From: Hyphomicrobiales bacterium
GTDB lineage: Bacteria > Pseudomonadota > Alphaproteobacteria > Rhizobiales > Rhizobiaceae
Assembly: GCA_030456445.1 (NCBI GenBank)
Contig: JAKDNM010000004.1
Coordinates: 1-64,000 of the forward strand
DNA: 64,000 nucleotides
Direction: 5' to 3'
The notes beneath the pieces are model-generated. The model was not told where the DNA came from, did no database searches, and was given only the letters and a program-made list of their open reading frames with translations. The translations under genes were made by a program, and so were the position numbers. Shown here one piece after another: positions 34,305 to 42,693 of this stretch. The first letter of the stretch is position 1, and every line of letters starts with the position of its first letter.

Positions 34305-34513
34305 TCAATCTGCGCCAGCGCTTCTTCCTTGTGGGCGACGATGTGATCGGTCTTGTCGCTTTTGATCTCGTATTGAGGATCGTCCTTTGACGCTCTGTGT
34401 CGGTGTCCCTTGTAGTCGAAATCCGCATGATGAACCTTGATGATCTTGCCGCTTACCCGGCCAGCCTCGGAATTCCAGCTAACATGGTCGCCGATTGAGT
34501 ATTTTGCCATCAC
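34301..34513 (-). CDS. DUF2945/HVA1-type TUDOR-like small protein
   Basis: A 70-residue protein (M1 or M2 as start) with YSIGDHVSWNSEAGRVSGKIIKVH and DPQYEIKSDKTDHIVAHKEEALAQI. This is the compact SH3/TUDOR-like HVA1 fold often found next to stress genes. First gene of a two-gene unit with DUF488. Confidence 0.85.
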   Translation of the reverse strand: MMAKYSIGDHVSWNSEAGRVSGKIIKVHHADFDYKGHRHRASKDDPQYEIKSDKTDHIVAHKEEALAQID

Positions 34514-34651
34514 GATCTCCCTTCACAAAGAGAATGCGAGGGCCTGGACAATCGTTCCCATGCCGAGATGCGACCAAGGGCGGAGATCGTGGTCCAAACC
34601 GCTGATCAGGATGTCCTAACGATGGCGTCCGACCTTCAGCACCTTCTCCTA

Positions 34652-36100
34652 TTATTCCAGCGCCTCGATTCCCAGCGCACCACATCTGGCAAGATCGGAT
34701 AGTCCGCACGGCGGCAATTCGCGTGCGATGGTACGAAGCGCCGTGCGGAGCCCTTCCTCAAGCGTGGGATGATAAAATGGCATCCGAAGCAGGTCATGAA
34801 CCGTGAGTTCCTGGCCGATCGCCAATGCCAGGAGGTGGGCTATGTGTTCAGCTACCGGAACCGCCATTTCGGCGCCGAGCAGGCGCCCATCCCTGCGTGC
34901 TGCATAGAGCCGCAGCAATCCATAGTTCTCCTGCATTATTCGAGCGCGGCCCTGATCTGCGAAACTCGCCTCGCCGATCAGAGTGGTTTCAGGATCGAGG
35001 TCCTTTGCTTTTTGTCCAACCGCGGCGATCCCAGGGTCGCAGAACACGACACTTAGCCGCGTGCGTCTGGACAATCGGATCGGTTCCTCGCTGGTTGCAT
35101 TGAGGCCCGCGATATGGCCCTCGTCGGCCGCCTCGTGCAATAATGGTTTGTCGCCGTTGGCGTCGCCAACCAGAAAGATCGGCGTAGCGCCTATTCGCAT
35201 TGTCGTCGGATCGACTTCAGGCATGCCCTTTTCATCGAGCGGAACGCCCAGCGTTTTAAGTCCCAACCCGTCAACGTTTGGACGCCGTCCGATTGCCGCG
35301 ATCACTTTATCGACGTTGACGCTCCCGCCACGCCATTTTATCTCAACCCCACCATCCGCTTCGGCGAGTTCGACCTCAGCGCCGAGATGAATGGCGAACT
35401 CCTCCGCAAGATTGCTTTGCGCCGCCGCGGCCACCTTCTCGTCTGAAATCCCTGCAATCTGCTCGCCTCCGTCGAAGCCATGGACCTCAAGCCCAAGCCG
35501 CGCCAATGCCTGGGCGATTTCTGCCCCGAGTGGACCAAGACCAATCACCCCGATCCTGGATGGCAGATCCTCTTGGTCGAACAGCGCGTCGGAGGTCAGG
35601 ATGCGGTCGCCAAGGGCACGCCAGGGCTCAGGAACGATCGGGCTCGATCCGGGCACGAGGACAATCTGGCGTGCCTGAATGACGCGTTCGCCGACGATCA
35701 GCCGCGTTGGCCCGTCAAGCCGCGCACGCCCCGAGATATTTCGCGCGCCCAGATCCTTCGTTGCTTTTAGAACGCCGGAAACAAAATAGTCCCGCAACGA
35801 ACGCACGCGGCGAAACACCGCCGGGATGTCCGCCCGAAGCCTTTCGCCGCCCCGAATACCGAACTCCTCGAGCTTTACCCGGGAGTGGAATGCATTGGCG
35901 GCCGCTATCACCGCCTTCGACGGCATGCAGCCGACACGGGCACAGGTTGTGCCGTAGGGACCAGCGTTGATCAGGACGAAGTTATCGGTCCGATCGCGAA
36001 CCTCTCGCAAGGCCGCAAGCCCGGCCGTGCCTGCGCCAACGATTGCGACGTCGACATGGGTGATCTTCTGAGCTCTTTCATCAGTGCTTGCGGCAGCCAT
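34652..36100 (-). CDS. Dihydrolipoamide-dehydrogenase-like flavoprotein
   Basis: A 482-residue protein with FAD Rossmann motif VAIVGAGTAGLAALREV, a redox disulfide in TTCARVGCMPSKAV, an NAD-binding motif GVIGLGPLGAEIAQAL, the ATG-like FAD motif IFLVGDANGDKPLLHEA, and a dimer-interface HPTLEEGL. The active-site box has CARVGC instead of the usual CLNVGC, so it may not be a standard pyruvate-dehydrogenase E3. No 2-oxoacid dehydrogenase genes are nearby. A stand-alone disulfide reductase is likely. Confidence 0.85.
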   Translation of the reverse strand: MAAASTDERAQKITHVDVAIVGAGTAGLAALREVRDRTDNFVLINAGPYGTTCARVGCMPSKAVIAAANAFHSRVKLEEFGIRGGERLRADIPAVFRRVRSLRDYFVSGVLKATKDLGARNISGRARLDGPTRLIVGERVIQARQIVLVPGSSPIVPEPWRALGDRILTSDALFDQEDLPSRIGVIGLGPLGAEIAQALARLGLEVHGFDGGEQIAGISDEKVAAAAQSNLAEEFAIHLGAEVELAEADGGVEIKWRGGSVNVDKVIAAIGRRPNVDGLGLKTLGVPLDEKGMPEVDPTTMRIGATPIFLVGDANGDKPLLHEAADEGHIAGLNATSEEPIRLSRRTRLSVVFCDPGIAAVGQKAKDLDPETTLIGEASFADQGRARIMQENYGLLRLYAARRDGRLLGAEMAVPVAEHIAHLLALAIGQELTVHDLLRMPFYHPTLEEGLRTALRTIARELPPCGLSDLARCGALGIEALE

Positions 36101-36497
36101 CGGTCAAACTCCGTTCAAATAAACGCTGTCAGGAAAGTTCGGGGGGCACGCTGGTCCTATCTGGAAACAATGCCGATCCCGGTGACCGTCTGAATCCGAA
36201 ATGCTTTTTGCATCCGGTTGTTCCTACAAATCGTGCGTGATCAGCCCACCGATCGTGGATCGTGTCGCCGCCACGCGTATGTCGCGCCTCGAGCCGTAAA
36301 AAGCCAACCGCATAACATTTGATCGAAACCGCTTCGTAGCGAACGGCCGGATCGTGCTCGAGGCCGAAGCGGCGGTTAGAGCTGAGATTGCGTGCAGAGC
36401 TTGCGCTCCCCAATGGAAGCATGGGAAAAGCCTACAGGTGGCTTCGCGGAACAATTCATATGCTGGGGGGTTCCTCATCCGAGGAGAGACCATTTCT
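36101..36497. other. Intergenic, no gene recognised
   Basis: Divergent region between the flavoprotein gene and small plus-strand genes. It should contain both promoters; no clear repeat or hairpin seen. Confidence 0.3.
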
Positions 36498-36668
36498 ATG
36501 CCTAGAACCTTTACCGGAAAGGAAGCGCGCCAAGGGCGCAACGGCAAGCGTGTGCTGATGATCCTTGTCATATCCTGCCTGCTGATTGCAATCGGATGGC
36601 TGGAGGTAGAGCTTTACGGCGAATATATCGCCCCCAATGCTGAGCAGGGCCAGACCTATAGCGGATGA
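36498..36668 (+). CDS. Small single-span membrane protein
   Basis: A 56-residue protein, MPRTFTGKEARQGRNGKR followed by one membrane segment (VLMILVISCLLIAIGWLEV) and a short polar tail. Basic residues before the span place the N-terminus in the cytoplasm. GAGGAGAG precedes the start. Function unknown. Confidence 0.5.
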   Translation: MPRTFTGKEARQGRNGKRVLMILVISCLLIAIGWLEVELYGEYIAPNAEQGQTYSG

Positions 36669-36777
36669 AGCGCGGTTTGCTTCCTGCAAAAGCCCGATCA
36701 TATCAGCCAAATTGGACAGCGCTCCTCCAAGCGACTATGACACCGCTTGGCGGAGGGCGCAAAAACTGCGAGAAAGA

Positions 36778-37287
36778 ATGTTGTTCAGTTCGACCATCCG
36801 AAGCGCATTTGCGGTTGCCGCATTGTTATTCTGTCAATCTTTATGTCTGGTTTCGAACGCGCTGGCGCAAAGTCAGTCGCCGGCAGTTCAGGCGCCGGGG
36901 ATATGGTCCCAGGAAACCGTCGACACTATCATCGATGCCGAAGTCATAGATGGCGAGACGGACGTCCGCCACGGGATGGATGACATCATTCAGGCTGTCG
37001 AGAAAAGCGACAAAATGGCAAGCACGGTGCGCAAGACATCGAATGTTGACGTCATCGATATCGCTTTCCTTACCGATATTGCCGATCCCAAGGCCCACGT
37101 CCCAAAGCTGCTGGCCGACAGTCTCAAGGCTCATCAGGCCGGAATCGACCAGCTTCGCCAGGAGCTTGAAGGAAACGCCCTGCTCTATCACGCGATCCAG
37201 TCGCATGGTGTGTTGATGCGTGACGTGTTGGCGGTTCGGATCGAAAACAATCAAGCTCTTATTTATGTCGCTGCCAAGCCTAGATGA
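36778..37287 (+). CDS. Secreted protein of unknown function
   Basis: A 169-residue protein. A Sec signal peptide (SAFAVAALLFCQSLCLVSN, cleavage near ALAQ) precedes a small soluble domain with VDTIIDAEVIDGETDVRHG and ADPKAHVPKLLADSLKAHQAGIDQL. I do not recognise the family. The ATG after GAGAAAG is preferred over the ORF-track start, which adds an unlikely N-terminus. Confidence 0.55.
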   Translation: MLFSSTIRSAFAVAALLFCQSLCLVSNALAQSQSPAVQAPGIWSQETVDTIIDAEVIDGETDVRHGMDDIIQAVEKSDKMASTVRKTSNVDVIDIAFLTDIADPKAHVPKLLADSLKAHQAGIDQLRQELEGNALLYHAIQSHGVLMRDVLAVRIENNQALIYVAAKPR

Positions 37288-37737
37288 AAGATTGCATTGC
37301 AACGGCATGGTCGCTCTCCGACGCTGAGCCGTTGTTGGAGCGGGAAAAGCCGTCCATAACATGCGCTTGCCATCTAAAGGGTATTGGCAAAATGGTCATA
37401 TCCGGGTCGTCCATCATCTTGGCGCAGACATCATAGACGCTCGGAAATCTGGCTGTTGGAACAAAACTGCGCGGAAATCGGCCGCAACCCTTCCAAATTT
37501 GGCGCGTTTGTCATCTTGAACTGCCGCGTGCCTCACCGAGAAGAAGTCGCCCTGATACAACCGAGAGCCGTAGTGTCACGACGGGGCAACCTGCTGATTG
37601 ATATGCTGACGCGACTTTGGCCGTCTGCAGAATAAAATCCACTTATGTAGACGGAGGAGGAGGCCTCTCGAATTCCTATGCGGCAGCGACCTATAAGTGG
37701 CTGCGCCGCAGAGCGCGAACGGAGCGCTCATCGGGAA
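37288..37737. other. Intergenic, no gene recognised
   Basis: An 83-residue plus-strand frame (37384-37635) has no family resemblance and poor start context. Nothing else seen. Confidence 0.3.
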
Positions 37738-37905
37738 ATGACACCTAGCCACAATCAGGTTACGAAAACGAAAAAGGAGGCCCCACCATCTCCGCAAGAA
37801 GCGAGGGGCGGACTTGGCCTGATTCTTATTCTGACCATGACAGCGATCGGCGTCGGTTACGTGGCTTATTGGCTAACTCTCGTCTTCGGCGTTATCGGCC
37901 ACTGA
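37738..37905 (+). CDS. Small single-span membrane protein
   Basis: About 55 residues, MTPSHNQVTKTKKEAPPS then a glycine-rich membrane span (GLGLILILTMTAIGVGYVAYW). An earlier ATG adds 20 residues. Function unknown. It is convergent with the frameshifted hydratase. Confidence 0.45.
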   Translation: MTPSHNQVTKTKKEAPPSPQEARGGLGLILILTMTAIGVGYVAYWLTLVFGVIGH

Positions 37906-37925
37906 GAAATGGTCGCGAGTTCCCG

Positions 37926-38701
37926 TCACGCAAAGCTCGCACTTATGTCCCCGATTTCGGAGATTTCGACTTTGAGTTCCTGCCCAGGCACGATTTGCAG
38001 CAAGATTGGGATGATCGAGCCGGTTGCAACGATATCCCCGCACTGACATAGCCACGTCTCTTCACGAGGTCGTTCACAAGCCAGAGCGCCGCGTCGATAG
38101 GGTCAGCCAGATTTTCGCCCGACACAGCCTGGAACACTTGATCGCCATTAATTGACGCCCGCAGCTTCAGCATGTCGAGAGATTCGAGGCTGGCCGTCTC
38201 ATGATGCTTGCCAACCAATGTGGCAACGTGCAACGCGAAATCAGCGATGGCTGCAAGGTGGGGCTGACCGGTCAAATGTCCGCGCCGCCCCACCAGGCCG
38301 ATGGCAGGCTGATAACTGAGGACCGCCTTGCAGAACTGCTCGCGGGTGACGGGCCTGCGGTCCGCGCCAAGCGATGCTCCCATGGTGAAGACAAGTTCGC
38401 ATTGCGCGCCAATTAAGCCTTGGGGAAGGCGATAAGGGCTCTGCGAGCCTTGGTAATGGGTTCCAACGGGAATCGTACAGTAGATTGGACGGGAAATCCC
38501 CAAGCTGCTGCGAATGGCAGAGCTACTGCCAACTATCGTGTAACCCAGCGCATCGTTTGCGAAGGCAGAGTTGGCGGTGGACTGCACCGTCCACGCATCT
38601 TCTTCATTTCGCAAAAGGCTGAAAGGCAGGTCCGAGACCGAGCCGTTCTGACGATTCTGGCACAGTAGGTTGGCAAGAAGTTCGCGCTTTTCGTCAATCA
38701 T
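37926..38701 (-). pseudogene. 2-keto-4-pentenoate hydratase-like gene with C-terminal frameshift
   Basis: The frame from 38701 encodes a FAH-superfamily hydratase (GYTIVGSSSAIRSSLGISRPIY, CELVFTMG, DFALHVATLVG, DPIDAALWLVNDLVKRRG). After YVSAG the frame goes off into an arginine/serine tail ending at 37943. One base earlier the expected ending appears in another frame: DIVATGSIIPILLQIVPGQE and a stop at 37926. A single-base deletion near 38030 explains it. The active-site half is intact, but the C-terminal glycine loop is lost. Error versus real decay cannot be decided here. Confidence 0.7.
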
Positions 38702-38749
38702 ATACGCACATCCCCATGTGAGGGGGCGCCCAAAATCGCCATCAGTCAA

Positions 38750-39393
38750 ATAAAAATAATCCTATAAAAAGTTCCAATTTTCCGCGGAGATCTTTTTATG
38801 AGAAAACTATTCTTGGGCTAGAAAGTGCCCGTCGAAAATATATGCGCAATTTTCTAAGTTGATGATCCTGCCCTTCCGGAAGGATCTGAAAGTATGAAAC
38901 GCAATAATCCGCCCCGCGAACCGGTCCCTCCGGCGGCTTGCAAGGACAACCCGTCGAAAACGAGATCGGGATTGACGTCGGGTAGTCGAAGACACACTCC
39001 GGTGTGGTCGGTCTGATGGCGCTGATAGCGAGCTGCGTTTGCCGTCTGGTCAAAAGTCAGGCCATGGCCGAGCCGCTCAATGTCGGCCAGGCCGATTACA
39101 TCGCATCTCGTGGGGGTGATTGCGGCACTCCAGATGGATGCGCTGTTACCAGCAGGGCCTGGTCGCTGACGGTAATCTCGACTTATCAGCGCGGCATATT
39201 TTCGCCCGTACGGAGCTCTCATACACGCGCACTGGTCGTGTGAGCGAGGGTTACGGCTACGGCTTCGACTCCGATGTCGACAAGCGCGATCAGGTTCGCG
39301 GGATGATCGAAGCGGGTGTGCTTTTCTGGAGCGGAAACGAGACGGCGGTGCGGACCCGTTCGTGTCGTTGTACCCCTGTTTTCAAGGTGAAAC
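38750..39393. other. Intergenic, possible degraded coding DNA
   Basis: Several overlapping frames. One plus-strand frame at about 39170-39340 (LSYTRTGRVSEGYGYGFDSD) has a beta-barrel-like look, but no start or family can be supported. AT-rich at 38740-38800. Confidence 0.3.
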
Positions 39394-39672
39394 ATGACTT
39401 TGGAATTGATGGACTTGAGGCGGGAGGAGCGCCAAGCACCAGACGGTCTATATCCCGTCCTACCGGTGATCTGGGTGTTCCAGAATTATGATGGTCGTTG
39501 GGCGGTGCATCTGGAAGGCGAGGATTCAGAGTGGTGCCATTCGACACGCGGCGATGCTGTGGTCGCCGCGCGGCTGATTGGTGAAAGTTACGGTTGCTAT
39601 CGCCTTCATCTTCAACTGACTGATGGCCGCTTCTGCCTTGAGATGATGAACCTCAGTCGAGCGCGCGGCTGA
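39394..39672 (+). CDS. Small protein of unknown function
   Basis: A 92-residue protein with LPVIWVFQNYDGRWAVHLEGEDS and VVAARLIGESYGCYRLHLQL. It has a soluble alpha-beta look; no family recognised. It is followed closely by two small membrane proteins in the same direction. Confidence 0.5.
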   Translation: MTLELMDLRREERQAPDGLYPVLPVIWVFQNYDGRWAVHLEGEDSEWCHSTRGDAVVAARLIGESYGCYRLHLQLTDGRFCLEMMNLSRARG

Positions 39673-39695
39673 GATCAAAAAGGAAAGGCAAAGAA

Positions 39696-39860
39696 GTGAG
39701 CCAGGATAACGCTCATAGAGAAGCGATAGGGCAGGTCGGCGGCCGAAGGCGTTTGCGCCGGGTCTGTGCTGAGATAGCGATGTCGGGAATGCTTTTTCTC
39801 ATTGCCGCCCTCGTCGCCATCGGCCCAACTGTTTATTTGGCCTTCAAACATGCTGGCTGA
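39696..39860 (+). CDS. Small single-span membrane protein (GTG start)
   Basis: A 54-residue protein, too short for the ORF track in this frame. GTG follows AGGAAAGG. A basic N-terminus (GGRRRLRRVCAEI) precedes a membrane span (GMLFLIAALVAIGPTVYLAF). Its stop overlaps the next small ORF by 11 bases. Confidence 0.45.
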   Translation: MSQDNAHREAIGQVGGRRRLRRVCAEIAMSGMLFLIAALVAIGPTVYLAFKHAG

Positions 39861-40023
39861 ACCGAAACTCGCCGAATATTCGGGGCACGTCACGCCCCAT
39901 CGCCGAACAAAAAAGCTCAACAAAAGAGCGCGCCGCCGCAGGGCGGAATGGCTGCTTCTCGGTTTCGGTGCTGTCTGCGCGGTTGTTCAGGTCATGGCAG
40001 TCCTTGCGCGAGGTCCGGCGTGA
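39850..40023 (+). CDS. Small single-span membrane protein
   Basis: A 57-residue protein with a basic stretch (HRRTKKLNKRARRRRAEW) before one membrane span (LLLGFGAVCAVVQVMAVLA). It overlaps the preceding gene. Function unknown. Confidence 0.4.
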   Translation: MLAEPKLAEYSGHVTPHRRTKKLNKRARRRRAEWLLLGFGAVCAVVQVMAVLARGPA

Positions 40024-40066
40024 CAGGTGCAGTGCAATCGGTCTCGCGTCTACAAGGCATGGACGT

Positions 40067-40486
40067 ATGATGAACGAAAGCGGCCTGAGGGAAATCGCCG
40101 CGCTGAAGACCCGGCTGCTGCTGGCGCGTGCTCTTGGAGAGCATCATATCTGGCACGCCATAAAAATCATGGAAGAGAGCGCAGACCAGCCGCAGTTTCG
40201 GCGCGTGTCCCGGCTGTGTGATTTGCTTGAAGCCCGCGCCCTGCTCGATGCGGTCATCGAACTTGGCATTCATCTCCAACCGGCTCGCACACCGTGGTTG
40301 ATGGGGCGGTCCGGCGGGCGCTGGCAGTGCCGGATTGGTTGGCATGATCGTGGCCGTTTGAGCCGCTGTTTCGGCCGTCATGATGATCTCCCGGCGGCGA
40401 TGATGATTGCTTTGTTAGATTCGTTCGGGAGGGGAGGACAACGCGCGAAACGACCGCACGCTGTGTCAGAAGATAGGAAAAGGTAA
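40067..40486 (+). CDS. Small protein of unknown function upstream of dapA
   Basis: A 139-residue protein from MMNESGLREIAALKTRLLLARAL. It is helical at the start, and DLPAAMMIALLDSF suggests a second helical region. No family recognised. It ends one base before dapA, so it may be co-transcribed with it. Confidence 0.4.
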   Translation: MMNESGLREIAALKTRLLLARALGEHHIWHAIKIMEESADQPQFRRVSRLCDLLEARALLDAVIELGIHLQPARTPWLMGRSGGRWQCRIGWHDRGRLSRCFGRHDDLPAAMMIALLDSFGRGGQRAKRPHAVSEDRKR

Positions 40487-40487
40487 C

Positions 40488-41435
40488 ATGATCCGAAAAG
40501 CTAAACCTCCGCTGCTTGGCGGCATGATGACCGCGCTCGTCACGCCGTTTTGCGAGAGCAAGGTCGATTTCGATGCCCTGGCCGAACTCGTCGATTGGCA
40601 GATCGATCAAGGAGCGCAGGGACTGGTGGCTTGTGGAACAACCGCAGAGTCGCCGACGCTTTCGCAAACGGAATGGGTAGACGCGATCCGCTTGTGCGTC
40701 GAGGTTTCGGGTGGCCGTGTGCCGGTGCTTGCCGGTTCAGGCACGAACGACACCAAACGCACCGTTGAATTGACACGCGAGGCAGCGCGCCTTGGTGCTG
40801 ACGGGGCGCTCGTCGTTACTCCTTACTATAATCGACCGAGCCAGGAAGGACTGTTTCGGCATTTCGAAAGCGTTGCCCGCGCCGCTGACCTTTCTGTTGT
40901 CCTCTACAATGTCCCCTCACGTACGGCAGTCGACATCGGCATGAGCACGTTGGAGAGACTGGCGGAGCTGCCGACCATAGTCGGGATCAAGGACGCAACC
41001 GGCGACCTGCCAAGAGTGAGCGCGACCGTCGCGCGGCTTGGAGACCGCTTTATTCAGCTTTCCGGACATGACCGCTCAATGCTGGGCTTCATGGCGGTCG
41101 GGGGTGATGGAGCGATCTCCGTGGTTTCGAATGTCGCACCGATGTTGAGCGCGGCGATGATGGGGGCCTTGCGCCGGAGCAACCTTTTGGAAGCGCGCCG
41201 GATTCATGCTCACCTGCTACCGCTGTTGGAGGCGTTGGAACTGGAGACTAATCCTGGTCCGGTCAAGTTCGCGCTACACTGTGCAAGGGGCTACTCGCCA
41301 TCGGTGCGCCTGCCTTTGGTTGAGGTGGAGCACGAGACCGCCTTGAAAATCCGCGATGCCGTGTCCGTCATTGATACCCAGGCGATCGACAAGTCGTTAG
41401 TCGGCCCGCAGCTCTTTGCGCCACTCTTAGCCTGA
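40488..41435 (+). CDS. dapA: 4-Hydroxy-tetrahydrodipicolinate synthase
   Basis: A 315-residue TIM-barrel protein. The substrate-binding GTTAESPTLS, the proton-relay tyrosine in LYNVPSRT and the Schiff-base lysine in VGIKDATGD are all present. It would condense pyruvate with aspartate semialdehyde in lysine/diaminopimelate synthesis. AAAAGG precedes the ATG. As no other dap genes are nearby, it is probably a second copy; a different aldolase of the same family cannot be ruled out. Confidence 0.88.
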   Translation: MIRKAKPPLLGGMMTALVTPFCESKVDFDALAELVDWQIDQGAQGLVACGTTAESPTLSQTEWVDAIRLCVEVSGGRVPVLAGSGTNDTKRTVELTREAARLGADGALVVTPYYNRPSQEGLFRHFESVARAADLSVVLYNVPSRTAVDIGMSTLERLAELPTIVGIKDATGDLPRVSATVARLGDRFIQLSGHDRSMLGFMAVGGDGAISVVSNVAPMLSAAMMGALRRSNLLEARRIHAHLLPLLEALELETNPGPVKFALHCARGYSPSVRLPLVEVEHETALKIRDAVSVIDTQAIDKSLVGPQLFAPLLA

Positions 41436-41618
41436 GGCGAAGAGATCATATGGGCCTGTTCATGCCGGCGGCATGATCCCTAATGAAAATACTATGAAGT
41501 TCGTCTATCACTGAAATGGAGAACATATCCGGGATCTTTTAGATTGAATGCATCGGTGAAGGAAATCCCTGGCGAAGCGCTGAGGATTAGGCATCGATGA
41601 TTGGAAAGGATCTCAATC

Positions 41619-41813
41619 ATGTATCCTCGCGGTTACTATTTCTATGCCATGGAACATCTGAACAGGCCGCCGGAAAGGCGGTCCGGCGGACAGGTTAAGG
41701 TCGCCACCCGGTCGGAAGATCCGATGGCCGAGGTTGGAATGCTTCTGCGACTCGGGGCCGTGATGGCTATCGTGGTAGCGGCTGTTGCAGTGGTGACCTC
41801 ATCGGCCGGCTGA
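41619..41813 (+). CDS. Small single-span membrane protein
   Basis: A 64-residue protein, MYPRGYYFYAMEHLNRPPER then a membrane span (GAVMAIVVAAVAVVTSSAG) at the very C-terminus. AAAGGAT precedes the start. Function unknown. Confidence 0.45.
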   Translation: MYPRGYYFYAMEHLNRPPERRSGGQVKVATRSEDPMAEVGMLLRLGAVMAIVVAAVAVVTSSAG

Positions 41814-41869
41814 CAATCCGCAGGACTCACTCTGCTCGAACGATCAACGAACAACCAGGAACATCGATC

Positions 41870-42151
41870 ATGGCTAGTGCCATTCAACCGAACGAGGCTC
41901 CTCAACCTGTGAACCACTTCTTCGTCGGGCGTGACGGCGGAGGCTGCTGGACTGTCCGGGATGAGCGCAATCTAGTGGGCGGGAGCTTTGTCAACAGGGA
42001 TGCCGCAATTCACTTCGCCCGCCAGGAAAGCAACAATCTCCCAGGTGCCGTGATCTGCATGGGCGATAGCCAATGCCTCAGCCTCAGCCTCAACCTTTCT
42101 TTCGCCCGCCAGCCGCGATCAGATAACGAAGATCGAGTGACGTTCCGCTAA
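41870..42151 (+). CDS. Small soluble protein of unknown function
   Basis: A 93-residue protein with VNHFFVGRDGGGCWTVRDERN and NRDAAIHFARQESNNLPGAV. It looks like a DUF2188-style small domain, but the match is weak. It sits just before the kdp region. Confidence 0.45.
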   Translation: MASAIQPNEAPQPVNHFFVGRDGGGCWTVRDERNLVGGSFVNRDAAIHFARQESNNLPGAVICMGDSQCLSLSLNLSFARQPRSDNEDRVTFR

Positions 42152-42476
42152 GCTCTCCAACCTGGATATCTAACGCCCGCCGACTCGGTCAGAATCGGTG
42201 GGCGTTGTATTTGGCCCTGTGGGAAGTTCTGGTCAGAAACGGTCCCATTTTTATGGAATACTTATACGATGGACAGAAATCCATATTGGATTCCTATATT
42301 TTAAGGCTTCTCTCTCTCTCGAACCTATATGCGGTTTGCGTCCATATTCACGCCAATTCTCTTCCTCCGGCACGCGTGTGTAAGCAGGTGAGCGCTGGAT
42401 GAATTCAAGCTGTGGCAGGTCAGGACCCTCGTCCTTGTCGGCCATCAATATCAACAGCGGCACCGAGGCGAAAACA
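42152..42476. other. Kdp upstream region
   Basis: 325 bases without a convincing gene. AT-richer than the flanks around 42240-42310 and containing a short CT repeat, it should hold the kdp promoter and any KdpE-binding site. I could not recognise a KdpE consensus. Confidence 0.35.
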
Positions 42477-42557
42477 ATGGATGTTCTTGTACTGGCCATA
42501 GGGTTCGGGTTTTTCGCATTGATGTTTGGATACATCAAAATATGCGAAAAGCTTTGA
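42477..42557 (+). CDS. Tiny hydrophobic protein upstream of kdpF
   Basis: A 26-residue ORF, too short for the track, MDVLVLAIGFGFFALMFGYI then KICEKL. It is a single membrane helix with a short basic end, 16 bases before kdpF, with GAGG upstream. Similar short hydrophobic ORFs are seen before kdpF in some bacteria. It may be an additional Kdp-associated peptide. Confidence 0.45.
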   Translation: MDVLVLAIGFGFFALMFGYIKICEKL

Positions 42558-42573
42558 CTGGGAGACAACAGCA

Positions 42574-42663
42574 ATGATCATAGAATATGCCCTTGGGGCA
42601 GCGGTGGCGGTCCTTGTTACTGTTTATCTGCTCTATGCCCTCGCTCGACCCGAGCGGTTCTAA
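42574..42663 (+). CDS. kdpF: K+-transporting ATPase subunit KdpF
   Basis: A 29-residue single-span peptide, MIIEYALGAAVAVLVTVYLL then YALARPERF; the end is diagnostic for KdpF. GGGAGA precedes the ATG. It stabilises the KdpABC complex. kdpA starts 30 bases later. Confidence 0.85.
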   Translation: MIIEYALGAAVAVLVTVYLLYALARPERF

Positions 42664-42693
42664 TCAAGGTAACAGCTCGGAAAGAAACGACCG

